A DNA stretch of 34,815 nt, from positions 1 to 34,815 of the forward strand of contig JAZSPU010000004.1 in the NCBI GenBank assembly GCA_045537575.1, written 5' to 3'. A program made the position numbers and the translations under genes. Within the stretch, counting starts at the first letter, position 1; every line of letters starts with the position of its first letter. Origin of the DNA: SIG607 sp045537575. Its GTDB lineage: Bacteria; Bacillota; Clostridia; Oscillospirales; Acutalibacteraceae. The notes under the pieces are model-generated. The model did not search any database. It saw only the letters and a list, made by a program, of their open reading frames with translations, and was not told where the DNA came from. Shown here piece after piece: positions 7,651 to 14,610 of the stretch.

Positions 7651-9069
7651 ATGAATACACCCTCAGAAATTTTTAAAGAATACGAACAACTCAAAAATTT
7701 TAAGCTTTCTCTCGGTGAGAAAGGTCTTTATGAGCAGAATATCATAAACCGCCGTTTTTTCTACGGCGACCAATGGTACGGCGCAAACGTAAGCAGTGAA
7801 CGGCCACTCGTTCGTCATAACATTATAAAGCGTGTAGGCGACTATAAAATGGGACGTCTTCTTAAAGATGATTACTATGTTTCGCTTTGCGCAAAGGGTA
7901 CCGACTACACCAATAAGCAGCTTATGAGCTTAAAGGAAGCCACCGAGAAAGCCAGTAACGGAGAGTTTGAATTTTCAAAAACCGCCGATGAAGGCGAAAA
8001 GAGACTTTTAAGCAAGGTTTTATCCGATTATTTCTGCGTTTCTTTAGACCGTATGAAAATGACGGAGAAGATAAATGCCGCCATAAAAAACAGCTTTATT
8101 ACGGGCAGCGGAATTCTTTACACCTATTGGGACAACTGCCTTGAAGACGGTAACGGAGATATCGTTTGTGAGGTTTTGCCCGTTGAAAATATTTATTTCG
8201 GCGATTATACCGAAAACACCGTTGAAAAGCAGCCCTATATTATTATCGCCTCCCGCCTTCCCGTAGAAGAGGTAAAGGCTATTGCTAAAAAATTCGGCTG
8301 TGACGACACGCGCATAGCTGCTGATTCTAACGACTCAAAGGTCTTGCTTCTTACAAAGCTTTATAAACAAAACGGAAAGGTAATGGCGGTATCGGTTACC
8401 GAAAAGGCAACTGTCAGAAAAGAATACAATACCTTTTTAAACCGTTATCCAATAAATCTTTTTTCTTGGGATAAACAAGAAAACTGCATATACAGCGACA
8501 GCGAAATTACCTATCTTATACCTAATCAGATAGCAATAAACCGATTACTTTCGGCTTCAGTGTGGTCCACTATGTATATGGGTATGCCCATTATGACGGT
8601 AAACGGAGACACGGTTACCGAAGATATTACCAATGACCCAGGGCAGATAATAAGGGTTTACGGCACCAATGAGGACGTTGCCGGTGCGGTGCATTACGTT
8701 GCGCCTCCCGATTTTTCCACAGGCTTTAACATATCGGTGGCAAATCTTATTGACAGCACCTTAGAGTCAAGCGGCGCAAATATGACCGCTATTGATAAAA
8801 TCAGCGCGGGAAACACCACAGCCGTTGAAGCGCTTAATGATACGCAGAAAATTGCCGCTTTAAATCTTTCCCTTTCCTATCAATGCTTTTTGGAGGATAT
8901 TGCCCTTACTTTTGCTGATTTCTGGCTTAATAAGTACGGAAAAAGAGATATTTTAATAAACGACGAAAACGGCTGTTGGCATTTTCCCTTTGATGCCCAG
9001 CGTTATAAGAATCTTACTTTTTATGCAAAAGCGCAAATAAAGGAGGAAAAAGCCGATGAAAGCAATTGA
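7651..9069 (+). CDS. Phage portal protein (P22-like)
   Basis: 472-residue portal, the dodecameric ring through which DNA enters and leaves the capsid. The start follows the strong site AAGGAGGT. The N-terminal region reads INRRFFYGDQWYGANV, then RPLVRHNIIKRVGDYKMGRL, as in P22-type portal proteins. The middle has NSFITGSGILYTYWD and LPVENIYFGDYTE. The C-terminal half has a helical stretch with LESSGANMTAIDKISAGNT and many Asn/Ala residues. In most head operons the portal precedes scaffold and capsid; here it follows them. It overlaps the next gene by 14 bases. No frameshift or stop is seen. Confidence 0.88.
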   Translation: MNTPSEIFKEYEQLKNFKLSLGEKGLYEQNIINRRFFYGDQWYGANVSSERPLVRHNIIKRVGDYKMGRLLKDDYYVSLCAKGTDYTNKQLMSLKEATEKASNGEFEFSKTADEGEKRLLSKVLSDYFCVSLDRMKMTEKINAAIKNSFITGSGILYTYWDNCLEDGNGDIVCEVLPVENIYFGDYTENTVEKQPYIIIASRLPVEEVKAIAKKFGCDDTRIAADSNDSKVLLLTKLYKQNGKVMAVSVTEKATVRKEYNTFLNRYPINLFSWDKQENCIYSDSEITYLIPNQIAINRLLSASVWSTMYMGMPIMTVNGDTVTEDITNDPGQIIRVYGTNEDVAGAVHYVAPPDFSTGFNISVANLIDSTLESSGANMTAIDKISAGNTTAVEALNDTQKIAALNLSLSYQCFLEDIALTFADFWLNKYGKRDILINDENGCWHFPFDAQRYKNLTFYAKAQIKEEKADESN

Positions 9070-9391
9070 TATATACAGAGAAGGACTTATTCTCTGCGAG
9101 AATGACCTAAATGAAGAATATCTTTTACGCGATGAAGGTGTTGACAAGGTTTTCTTTGTAAACAGAGCGCTCAGTGATTTAAAAAAGGAACCTGTTGCCG
9201 ACATAAACAGCGAAATAACCGCTGACACAAAAACAGCGGAAGCCCTTATATGCGGTGTTGCCTATTATTTTGCAATTAAGTATAACAGAAACGAAAAATC
9301 TGCATTTCTTTCTGATATGTATAACTCAAAACGCGCTATAGCCTTAAGCAGTGTGGGAAGAATAAGATGCTCTTCCGTTTTTAAACAGTGA
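9056..9391 (+). CDS. Putative head-completion / portal adaptor protein
   Basis: 111-residue acidic helical protein between portal and nozzle genes, with translation start overlapping the end of the portal gene. Its size, the pattern YREGLILCENDLNEEYLLRDEGVDKVFFVNRALSDL and a second helix pair ending in YFAIKYNRNEKSAFLSDMYNSKRA are what a ring adaptor below the portal (P22 gp4-like or HK97 gp6-like) would show. No single motif proves this; the assignment rests on order, size and helical content. Confidence 0.6.
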   Translation: MKAIDIYREGLILCENDLNEEYLLRDEGVDKVFFVNRALSDLKKEPVADINSEITADTKTAEALICGVAYYFAIKYNRNEKSAFLSDMYNSKRAIALSSVGRIRCSSVFKQ

Positions 9392-9400
9392 GGTAGAATT

Positions 9401-11467
9401 ATGATACTTAAAAATCCTATTTATAAAGAAAAAAGTAACGTGACCATAAAAAATATAGGCGGTATAGTTACCTCTTTACATCCTGCATTTATTGATACGG
9501 ACCGTCTGTCAGACGGACGTAACATCTGGAACAAGAACGGCATACTTTCCTCACGCCCCGGCATTTGCGCTACCCAGAACGGACTTATAAGTAACGAAAT
9601 AACTAATGAGGATATTAAAATATATTATTCTAATTTTCCTTTTGAAAATATTAACAGCTATAATAACCTCTGCGCTCTGGTAAAAAATCTGGGTTACAGC
9701 GGCAGCAAAATTGATTTTTTTGCAATAGACACAAACGGCACCGCCCACAGTATTGCTAATATAGAGTTAAAAAACAGCAGTAACACCGAAAAATACAACG
9801 TTAAAAATCTTATTTTTATAAAATCCAAAAAAATTTCGGGAAGCGGGATTTTTGTAATACTGCCTGTTCATATAATTAACAGTACCTCTGCCGAAGAAAG
9901 AAAAGAAGTGCTTTACTATGAGCTGAGCGCAGATTATAAAAGTTTTATAAAAATTTCGACTGAAAATTTATATCGGCCTATTATCATTAAAAACGGATAC
10001 GGAAATCTTGCTGACTCTAATGTCAGAAGGGAGTTTAAAGAAAGCCGTCCCGAAGGTGTAAACCTTTTAAACGGATCCTTTGAAGCAAGATTTATTCTGG
10101 ACGGTTTATCTGATAACTTTACTTTGCCTTCAGCTTTTGCGAAGGATGCGCCTATTGAAATTCGATATTATACTTCAGAGGTATCCTACAGAACCGTAAT
10201 GATAGAAGGTGGTGAAAGTCAATCGTCTATTTTCACCTATATGGGCATTGAGCTTTATATTACCGTCAACCGCGCCATAGGAAAAATCTACTTTAGACGC
10301 GACGGTGAACCCTTTAGAATGCCAAGTATTCCTGATGTAGAGTCTTTGCGTATTTATTCTTATGCCGACGTTACCGGCGCAGACTACGAAATATTCAGCA
10401 GCAGTGTAAGTCCAATACTTTTTGACAGCCGTCTCTTTATTGCAGGCGGTGAGAACCGCGGAAACAAGGTTTATTATTCAAGCAAAACAGAGCACCTTTA
10501 TTTTTGCGAGGATTATTCAGTTTCGGTAGGAAATAAAAGTTATGACCTAACCGCCCTTTCGATGCAGAGCAAATATATTATTGCATTTAAAGAACGAGAA
10601 TTGTACCGTTTATCCATTAAATGTACCGATGAAATATCTTTGCAAAAGCTGGAAATAGACAGTAAAGGACTTGTTTTTGAAAAGCCCAAATGCACCGTAA
10701 CACAGATAAATGATACTATCGGCTGTGACCTTCCCGACACCATTGTAACCTGCGCCAACAGGCTGGTATGGTTTCACAGCGACGGTGTTGTTTATACCCT
10801 TTACGGAAGTAATCTTTATACCGAAGGAAGTATTTACGAGCTGTCTTCCGATATATCCAATTTACTTACCGATATACCGAAAAATAATCTTACCCACGCT
10901 TTTGCGGCAGATTTAAACGGCTATTATGCCTTAGGTCTGCACAACAAGTTATTTCTTATGGATGCAAGAGTCAGCGGTTTCCGTTATCTGTCTAATCAAA
11001 AGGGAGAAAAGGAAAATAAGCTGACCTGGTTTTTGTGGGATGCTCCCGAAGAAGCCTACTTTATTTCAGGTTTTCTTTGCGGCGGAAAGGAATATTTTAT
11101 TTTATCGTCAAGTAACGGGCAGGTGCTTTACACAGCAAAGCTTTTCGGCGAAAAGGATATTATAACAAAAGCATCAGGCACCGAAGAAAAAATTCCTGAG
11201 TTTTCCCTTTCCTCTGCTATTTTTAGCAAGAACTTTAATAATCTTGACCGCATTTCCTTTAATGCTCTTATTAAATGCCCTGCCGAGTTTATTCTTTTTA
11301 ACGAAAACGAGGAATTTGACAGGTACAGCATTAATGCAGGTAAGGAATTTAAAAGCTATATTGTTCCCACCCCTTATAAAAAAGGAAGTATCGGCATAAA
11401 AATAAAAGGCAGCGGTGAATTTAAGCTTAAAGATATCGTATGCAGTTTTAAGGAGAGAATATACTGA
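9401..11467 (+). CDS. Phage nozzle / packaged-DNA stabilisation-like protein
   Basis: 688-residue, beta-rich protein. The N-terminus (KNIGGIVTSLHPAFIDTDRLSDGRNIWNKNG) is the opening typical of short-tail nozzle or stopper proteins of the P22 gp10/T7 gp12 class, where a strand pairs with the adaptor. The centre has propeller-like repeats: FDSRLFIAGGENRGNKVYYS, then SVGNKSYDLTALSMQSKYIIAFKERELYRL, and CANRLVWFHSDGVVYTLYG. These match the fold of gp10-like propellers better than a siphovirus tail protein. It is the last structural gene. No tape measure or tail tube follows, which supports a short-tail particle. Function is inferred from pattern and order. Confidence 0.65.
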   Translation: MILKNPIYKEKSNVTIKNIGGIVTSLHPAFIDTDRLSDGRNIWNKNGILSSRPGICATQNGLISNEITNEDIKIYYSNFPFENINSYNNLCALVKNLGYSGSKIDFFAIDTNGTAHSIANIELKNSSNTEKYNVKNLIFIKSKKISGSGIFVILPVHIINSTSAEERKEVLYYELSADYKSFIKISTENLYRPIIIKNGYGNLADSNVRREFKESRPEGVNLLNGSFEARFILDGLSDNFTLPSAFAKDAPIEIRYYTSEVSYRTVMIEGGESQSSIFTYMGIELYITVNRAIGKIYFRRDGEPFRMPSIPDVESLRIYSYADVTGADYEIFSSSVSPILFDSRLFIAGGENRGNKVYYSSKTEHLYFCEDYSVSVGNKSYDLTALSMQSKYIIAFKERELYRLSIKCTDEISLQKLEIDSKGLVFEKPKCTVTQINDTIGCDLPDTIVTCANRLVWFHSDGVVYTLYGSNLYTEGSIYELSSDISNLLTDIPKNNLTHAFAADLNGYYALGLHNKLFLMDARVSGFRYLSNQKGEKENKLTWFLWDAPEEAYFISGFLCGGKEYFILSSSNGQVLYTAKLFGEKDIITKASGTEEKIPEFSLSSAIFSKNFNNLDRISFNALIKCPAEFILFNENEEFDRYSINAGKEFKSYIVPTPYKKGSIGIKIKGSGEFKLKDIVCSFKERIY

Positions 11468-11468
11468 T

Positions 11469-12617
11469 ATGAAAAAAATTATTGCTCTTTTACTTTGCGC
11501 TTTCTTGCTTTGCTCCTGTTCGGCTAAAGAACAAAACCCCGAAAAAAAAGAAAGAGAATTTGCGGGGATGTATTTAAGCTTTACCGAGCTTATGGAGTTA
11601 GCAGTAAGCGGCGACTTTAAGGAAAGCTTTAACGCGGCGGTAGATAACTGCAAGGATATAGGAATAACCGATATGTTTATTCACGTAAGAGCCATGTGCG
11701 ACAGCATTTATCCCTCTGCCTATTATCCCCTGACCGATTGGGCAAGAGACCTTGAATATGACGCCATGGGCTTTATGATTGAAGCCTGTCACAAAAGAGA
11801 TATACGCTTTCACGCTTGGATAAACCCATATCGAATATCTTCATCTGTAAGCGACCTTGAAAAGATTAATGCCGAAAGCCCTGCTCACAGCCTTTCACAC
11901 TGCATAGGAGACACCGAAAAGGGACTTTACTTTGATCCATCCCGCGAGGAAGTCAGAAGGCTGATAATTGATTCCATAAGGGAAATACTTAATCGCTACA
12001 GCGTTGACGGAATCCACTTTGACGATTATTTTTATCCAACAACCAGCCCCTACTTTGATCTTACTTCATATAACGCCTACTGCGCTCAAACGGTAAAACC
12101 CCTTTCCCTTGACAACTTTCGCAGAGCAAACGTAAATGCTCTTATAAGCGGTGTTCGCTCTGCCGTTTACAATGTTGACAGACCGATTCTTTTCAGCATA
12201 AGTCCTGCCGCCGATATTGAAAATAACGAAAACTGCCTTTATGCAGACGTTGATTATTGGTGCCGCGCAGGTTTTATAGATGCGGTACTGCCTCAGCTTT
12301 ATTTCGGTTTTGATTATCCGTCAGAAGATTTTAAATTTGAAAATCTTTTAACCGAGTGGACACAGTATTTATCTAATACCGATACTTATTTTTATATTGC
12401 ACTTGCACCCTATAAGCTTGACACCGACCAAAACCCCGACAGCATCGAGTGGAAGGACGGCACAGATATTGTGGCAAAACAAATTAGCCTTATAAAAGAT
12501 AATCCGTTTACTAACGGCTTTGCTCTGTTTTCCTACTCTTTTCTCTTCGGTGAAGGGGAAAATTATGAAAAACAAAAAGAAAATATTAAAAAACAGATAA
12601 AGGAAGATAAAATATGA
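11469..12617 (+). CDS. GHL10-family lipoprotein, putative peptidoglycan glycan hydrolase
   Basis: 382-residue protein of the glycosyl hydrolase-like GHL10 family (DUF187/COG1649), a TIM-barrel group that includes E. coli DigH, which cleaves denuded peptidoglycan glycan strands, and Bacillus YngK. The N-terminus is a lipoprotein signal, MKKIIALLLCAFLLCSC, with the lipobox Cys at residue 17. Barrel signatures include FHAWINPYRI, then YFDPSREEVRRLIIDSIREILNRY, VDGIHFDDYFYPT (candidate acidic catalytic residues) and a C-terminal GFALFSYSFL. AAGGAGAG at 11451-11458 fixes the start at 11469, two bases after the nozzle gene stop. It overlaps the holin gene by four bases. An outer-surface lipoprotein as the lytic enzyme of a phage-like cassette is unusual. 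Confidence 0.85.
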   Translation: MKKIIALLLCAFLLCSCSAKEQNPEKKEREFAGMYLSFTELMELAVSGDFKESFNAAVDNCKDIGITDMFIHVRAMCDSIYPSAYYPLTDWARDLEYDAMGFMIEACHKRDIRFHAWINPYRISSSVSDLEKINAESPAHSLSHCIGDTEKGLYFDPSREEVRRLIIDSIREILNRYSVDGIHFDDYFYPTTSPYFDLTSYNAYCAQTVKPLSLDNFRRANVNALISGVRSAVYNVDRPILFSISPAADIENNENCLYADVDYWCRAGFIDAVLPQLYFGFDYPSEDFKFENLLTEWTQYLSNTDTYFYIALAPYKLDTDQNPDSIEWKDGTDIVAKQISLIKDNPFTNGFALFSYSFLFGEGENYEKQKENIKKQIKEDKI

Positions 12618-12877
12618 AATTTAAAATTACAAAAGGAACAATTGTCAGAACAATTATGATAGTAATTGTGATTATAAATATGATTCTTAAAAAATTCGGC
12701 ATTGATATTATTAATACCGATGAAAACACCGTTGCCGCCTTTGTTGAAATGGTTATTGAAATAGGCGCAATATTCTGCGCTTGGTGGTACAACAACAGCT
12801 TTTCCGAAGCAGCCAAAAAGGCAGACCGATTCTTTATGGCGGTTAAGGAATACGAAAAAACAGGCGAGTATAAATAG
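12614..12877 (+). CDS. Phage holin, phi-LC3 type
   Basis: 87 residues with two membrane segments: about 11-29 (TIVRTIMIVIVIINMILKK) and 45-63 (AAFVEMVIEIGAIFCAWWYN). A short loop lies between them, and the basic/acidic C-terminal tail begins NNSFSEAAKKADRFF. This is the architecture and sequence style of the phi-LC3 holin family (Phage_holin_1), which permeabilises the membrane at lysis. The ATG overlaps the stop of the GHL10 lipoprotein gene, so both are likely cotranslated. It is the last gene of the cassette; the manA promoter starts nine bases after its stop. Confidence 0.88.
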   Translation: MKFKITKGTIVRTIMIVIVIINMILKKFGIDIINTDENTVAAFVEMVIEIGAIFCAWWYNNSFSEAAKKADRFFMAVKEYEKTGEYK

Positions 12878-12885
12878 TTTTCGGC

Positions 12886-12914
12886 TTGAAAGCGGGAGTG
12901 TTTTATAGTATAAT
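12886..12914 (+). promoter_or_regulatory. Sigma-A promoter of manA
   Basis: TTGAAA at 12886-12891, a 17-base spacer, and TATAAT at 12909-12914. Transcription would start near 12921, leaving a 25-base leader before the ATG with AAAGGAG at 12929-12935. It begins immediately after the holin gene, so manA is expressed independently of the phage cassette. Confidence 0.88.
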
Positions 12915-12945
12915 TTACCTATAAAATCAAAGGAGATTTTGGGTT

Positions 12946-13890
12946 ATGAGTGAAATTTTAAGACTTGCTCCCGCTTTTAAGGATTACCTCTGGGGCGGCA
13001 GCATTATAAAAAACAAATTCGGCATAGAGGATATGGACATTGTTGCGGAAGCTTGGGTGCTTTCCACCCACAAGGACGGTCAGAGCACCGTTGACGGCGG
13101 AGTCCTTTCAGGAAAAAGCCTTACCGAAGCCGTTAGCATTTTAGGAGAAAAAGCTCTGGGCAAAAAAGCTGCCGCTTTCGAAATGTTTCCGCAGATGCTT
13201 AAAATTATTGATGCCGAAAAGAGCCTTTCCATTCAGGTTCATCCCAGCGATGAATATGCCCTTAAAAATGAAGGTCAGTACGGAAAAACTGAAATGTGGT
13301 ACATACTTGATGCCAAAGAGGGCGCCGGAATTTATTACGGAGTAAAAAAGGACTGCACAAAGGAAGAGCTTCAAAAAGCCATAGATGAAAACAAAATCGA
13401 GGACGTGCTTCGTTTTGTGCCTTGTAAAAAAGGTGAAAGCTATTTTATTCCCTCGGGCACTATCCACGCTATCGGCGCAGGTCTTTTAATTGCCGAGGTT
13501 CAGCAAAACTCCAACGTTACCTACCGCGTTTATGATTTTGGAAGAGTAGGCGCTGACGGAAAACCCAGAGAGCTTCATACCGAAAAGGCGCTTAAAGTAT
13601 CTAATCTTAGTCCTATGAAGGATGAAAAAGAAAAAAACAAGGAAGCTATTCCTAGTGGAACAAAAACCTTGCTTTCATCCTGTTCATATTTTGAAGCGGT
13701 TAAATTAGATATAGACGGCGAGTACCGTTTTACGCCCAATGACAGCTTCGTTTGCCTATTTATAATCGAAGGCAGCGGCGAAATTGACGGTATGCCCTTT
13801 AATAAATTTGATACCTTCTTCGTTCCCGCCGACCATGGTGAAGCACTTTTAAAAGGCAACTTCTCCGCTATGATAAGCTATTGCCCGTAA
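12946..13890 (+). CDS. manA: Mannose-6-phosphate isomerase, class I (short Firmicute type)
   Basis: Zinc-dependent cupin enzyme that interconverts mannose 6-phosphate and fructose 6-phosphate in the cytosol. The 314-residue length is that of the short Gram-positive class I enzymes. Signatures are PAFKDYLWGG near the N-terminus, the metal-binding blocks IQVHPSDEYAL and KTEMWYIL, then SYFIPSGTIHAIGAGLLIAEVQQNSNVTYRVYDFGR, and a degenerate second cupin at the C-terminus. It has its own promoter and ribosome binding site. It forms the right border of the phage-derived cassette; nothing indicates that it belongs to it. Confidence 0.96.
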   Translation: MSEILRLAPAFKDYLWGGSIIKNKFGIEDMDIVAEAWVLSTHKDGQSTVDGGVLSGKSLTEAVSILGEKALGKKAAAFEMFPQMLKIIDAEKSLSIQVHPSDEYALKNEGQYGKTEMWYILDAKEGAGIYYGVKKDCTKEELQKAIDENKIEDVLRFVPCKKGESYFIPSGTIHAIGAGLLIAEVQQNSNVTYRVYDFGRVGADGKPRELHTEKALKVSNLSPMKDEKEKNKEAIPSGTKTLLSSCSYFEAVKLDIDGEYRFTPNDSFVCLFIIEGSGEIDGMPFNKFDTFFVPADHGEALLKGNFSAMISYCP

Positions 13891-13917
13891 ATTCTAGTGT
13901 CGCTCAGCGACAGGTAG

Positions 13918-14013
13918 AGCGTTTATGGAAGAGGTATTAGGGAAGAGTTCTTAAATCCCTTTAAAGCACACGCAAGAACTGCCCCCTTGTGTTTAAAAGG
14001 AGATATTAGATAA
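13918..14013 (+). pseudogene. Possible C-terminal remnant of a toxin gene upstream of its immunity gene
   Basis: A 31-codon open frame without a start (after an in-frame TAG at 13915) encodes VYGRGIREEFLNPFKAHART followed by a basic end, and stops with TAA overlapping the ATG of the next gene (TAATG). A coding frame that ends in TAATG with the next gene's ribosome binding site inside it suggests the tail of a former upstream gene. With the small acidic protein next to it, this is the layout of a polymorphic toxin C-terminus followed by immunity. The identity is inference; no family is proven. Confidence 0.35.
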
Positions 14014-14387
14014 TGGACATTTCAAACCTAAAAAATAATTATACATATTATGTTGGTTACGAAGGCGAAGGTCAAATCGTGCTTTATCTTGAAGGATACC
14101 AAGCCTTTCATATTTGGGAAGGCTACTTAGATGATATTTATGATACACCATCTCTTGACGGAAACGGATGGAAAGGATTTACTCGTGATTATCACCAATT
14201 TGAAAATATATTTTCAAAAGACAGCAACATAACAGAAATCAATCCTCTCGAATATCTTGATGATTTAATGCTATATAAAAATAAAAATTTTGACTTCATT
14301 GAAACAACTGATGTTTTTAATCTTTTGATATTTATTTTCGAAAAAGCAATAAAAGAAAAACTAATCATCAAAGCAGAAAAATTATAA
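14013..14387 (+). CDS. Hypothetical acidic protein, possible orphan immunity protein
   Basis: 124 residues, acidic and rich in Tyr and Phe (YTYYVGYEGEGQIVLYLEGY, then AFHIWEGYLDDIYDTPSLDGNGWKGF), with no signal peptide or membrane segment, so probably cytosolic. AAAAGGAGAT just before it supports the ATG at 14013. It has no near neighbours on its strand except the short remnant frame that it overlaps by one base. Size, composition and isolation fit immunity proteins of contact-dependent toxins, many of which persist as orphans after losing the toxin. I do not recognise the family. Confidence 0.6.
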   Translation: MDISNLKNNYTYYVGYEGEGQIVLYLEGYQAFHIWEGYLDDIYDTPSLDGNGWKGFTRDYHQFENIFSKDSNITEINPLEYLDDLMLYKNKNFDFIETTDVFNLLIFIFEKAIKEKLIIKAEKL

Positions 14388-14427
14388 TTACATGATTTTC
14401 CACTAACAATAATTATTTTGCATAAAA

Positions 14428-14468
14428 ATCAAAAGACGGTTAAACTATAAGTTTAACCGTCTTTTGAT
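14428..14468. terminator. Long bidirectional terminator hairpin
   Basis: A perfect 19-base-pair stem (14428-14446 with 14450-14468) has a three-base loop. A-rich and T-rich arm ends provide a run of T in both directions. It serves the gene ending at 14387 and once served the minus-strand dehydrogenase whose 3' end touches it. Confidence 0.9.
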
Positions 14469-14566
14469 TAATCTTTAACATTTAATACTACTTTTCCGCA
14501 GCTTTTGTTTTCGGAAAGTAAAGCGTGGGCGGCTTCGGCTTCGTTTATGGGAAGCACCGTATTCAA
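14468..14566 (-). pseudogene. 3' fragment of a zinc-type/quinone oxidoreductase (MDR) gene
   Basis: On the minus strand the frame from 14566 to the TAA at 14470-14468 reads LNTVLPINEAEAAHALLSEN, then KSCGKVVLNVKD, the exact C-terminal signature of medium-chain dehydrogenase/quinone oxidoreductases (LPleeAaeAHrlle...GKvVL). The rest of the gene is absent: an in-frame stop lies just upstream near 14583 and the large GH16 gene begins its 3' end at 14611. This is the surviving tail of a gene cut by a rearrangement, still next to its terminator. Confidence 0.8.
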
Positions 14567-14610
14567 TAGCAATAACGATTATCTTTTAACATTTTTGATA
14601 CAAAACTCAA

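Noticed and set aside
3976..12877. Calling the cassette an ordinary prophage with att sites
   Set aside because: No integrase, no tRNA target and no direct repeats at 3850 and 12880 were found; the module is also far too short for a complete phage.
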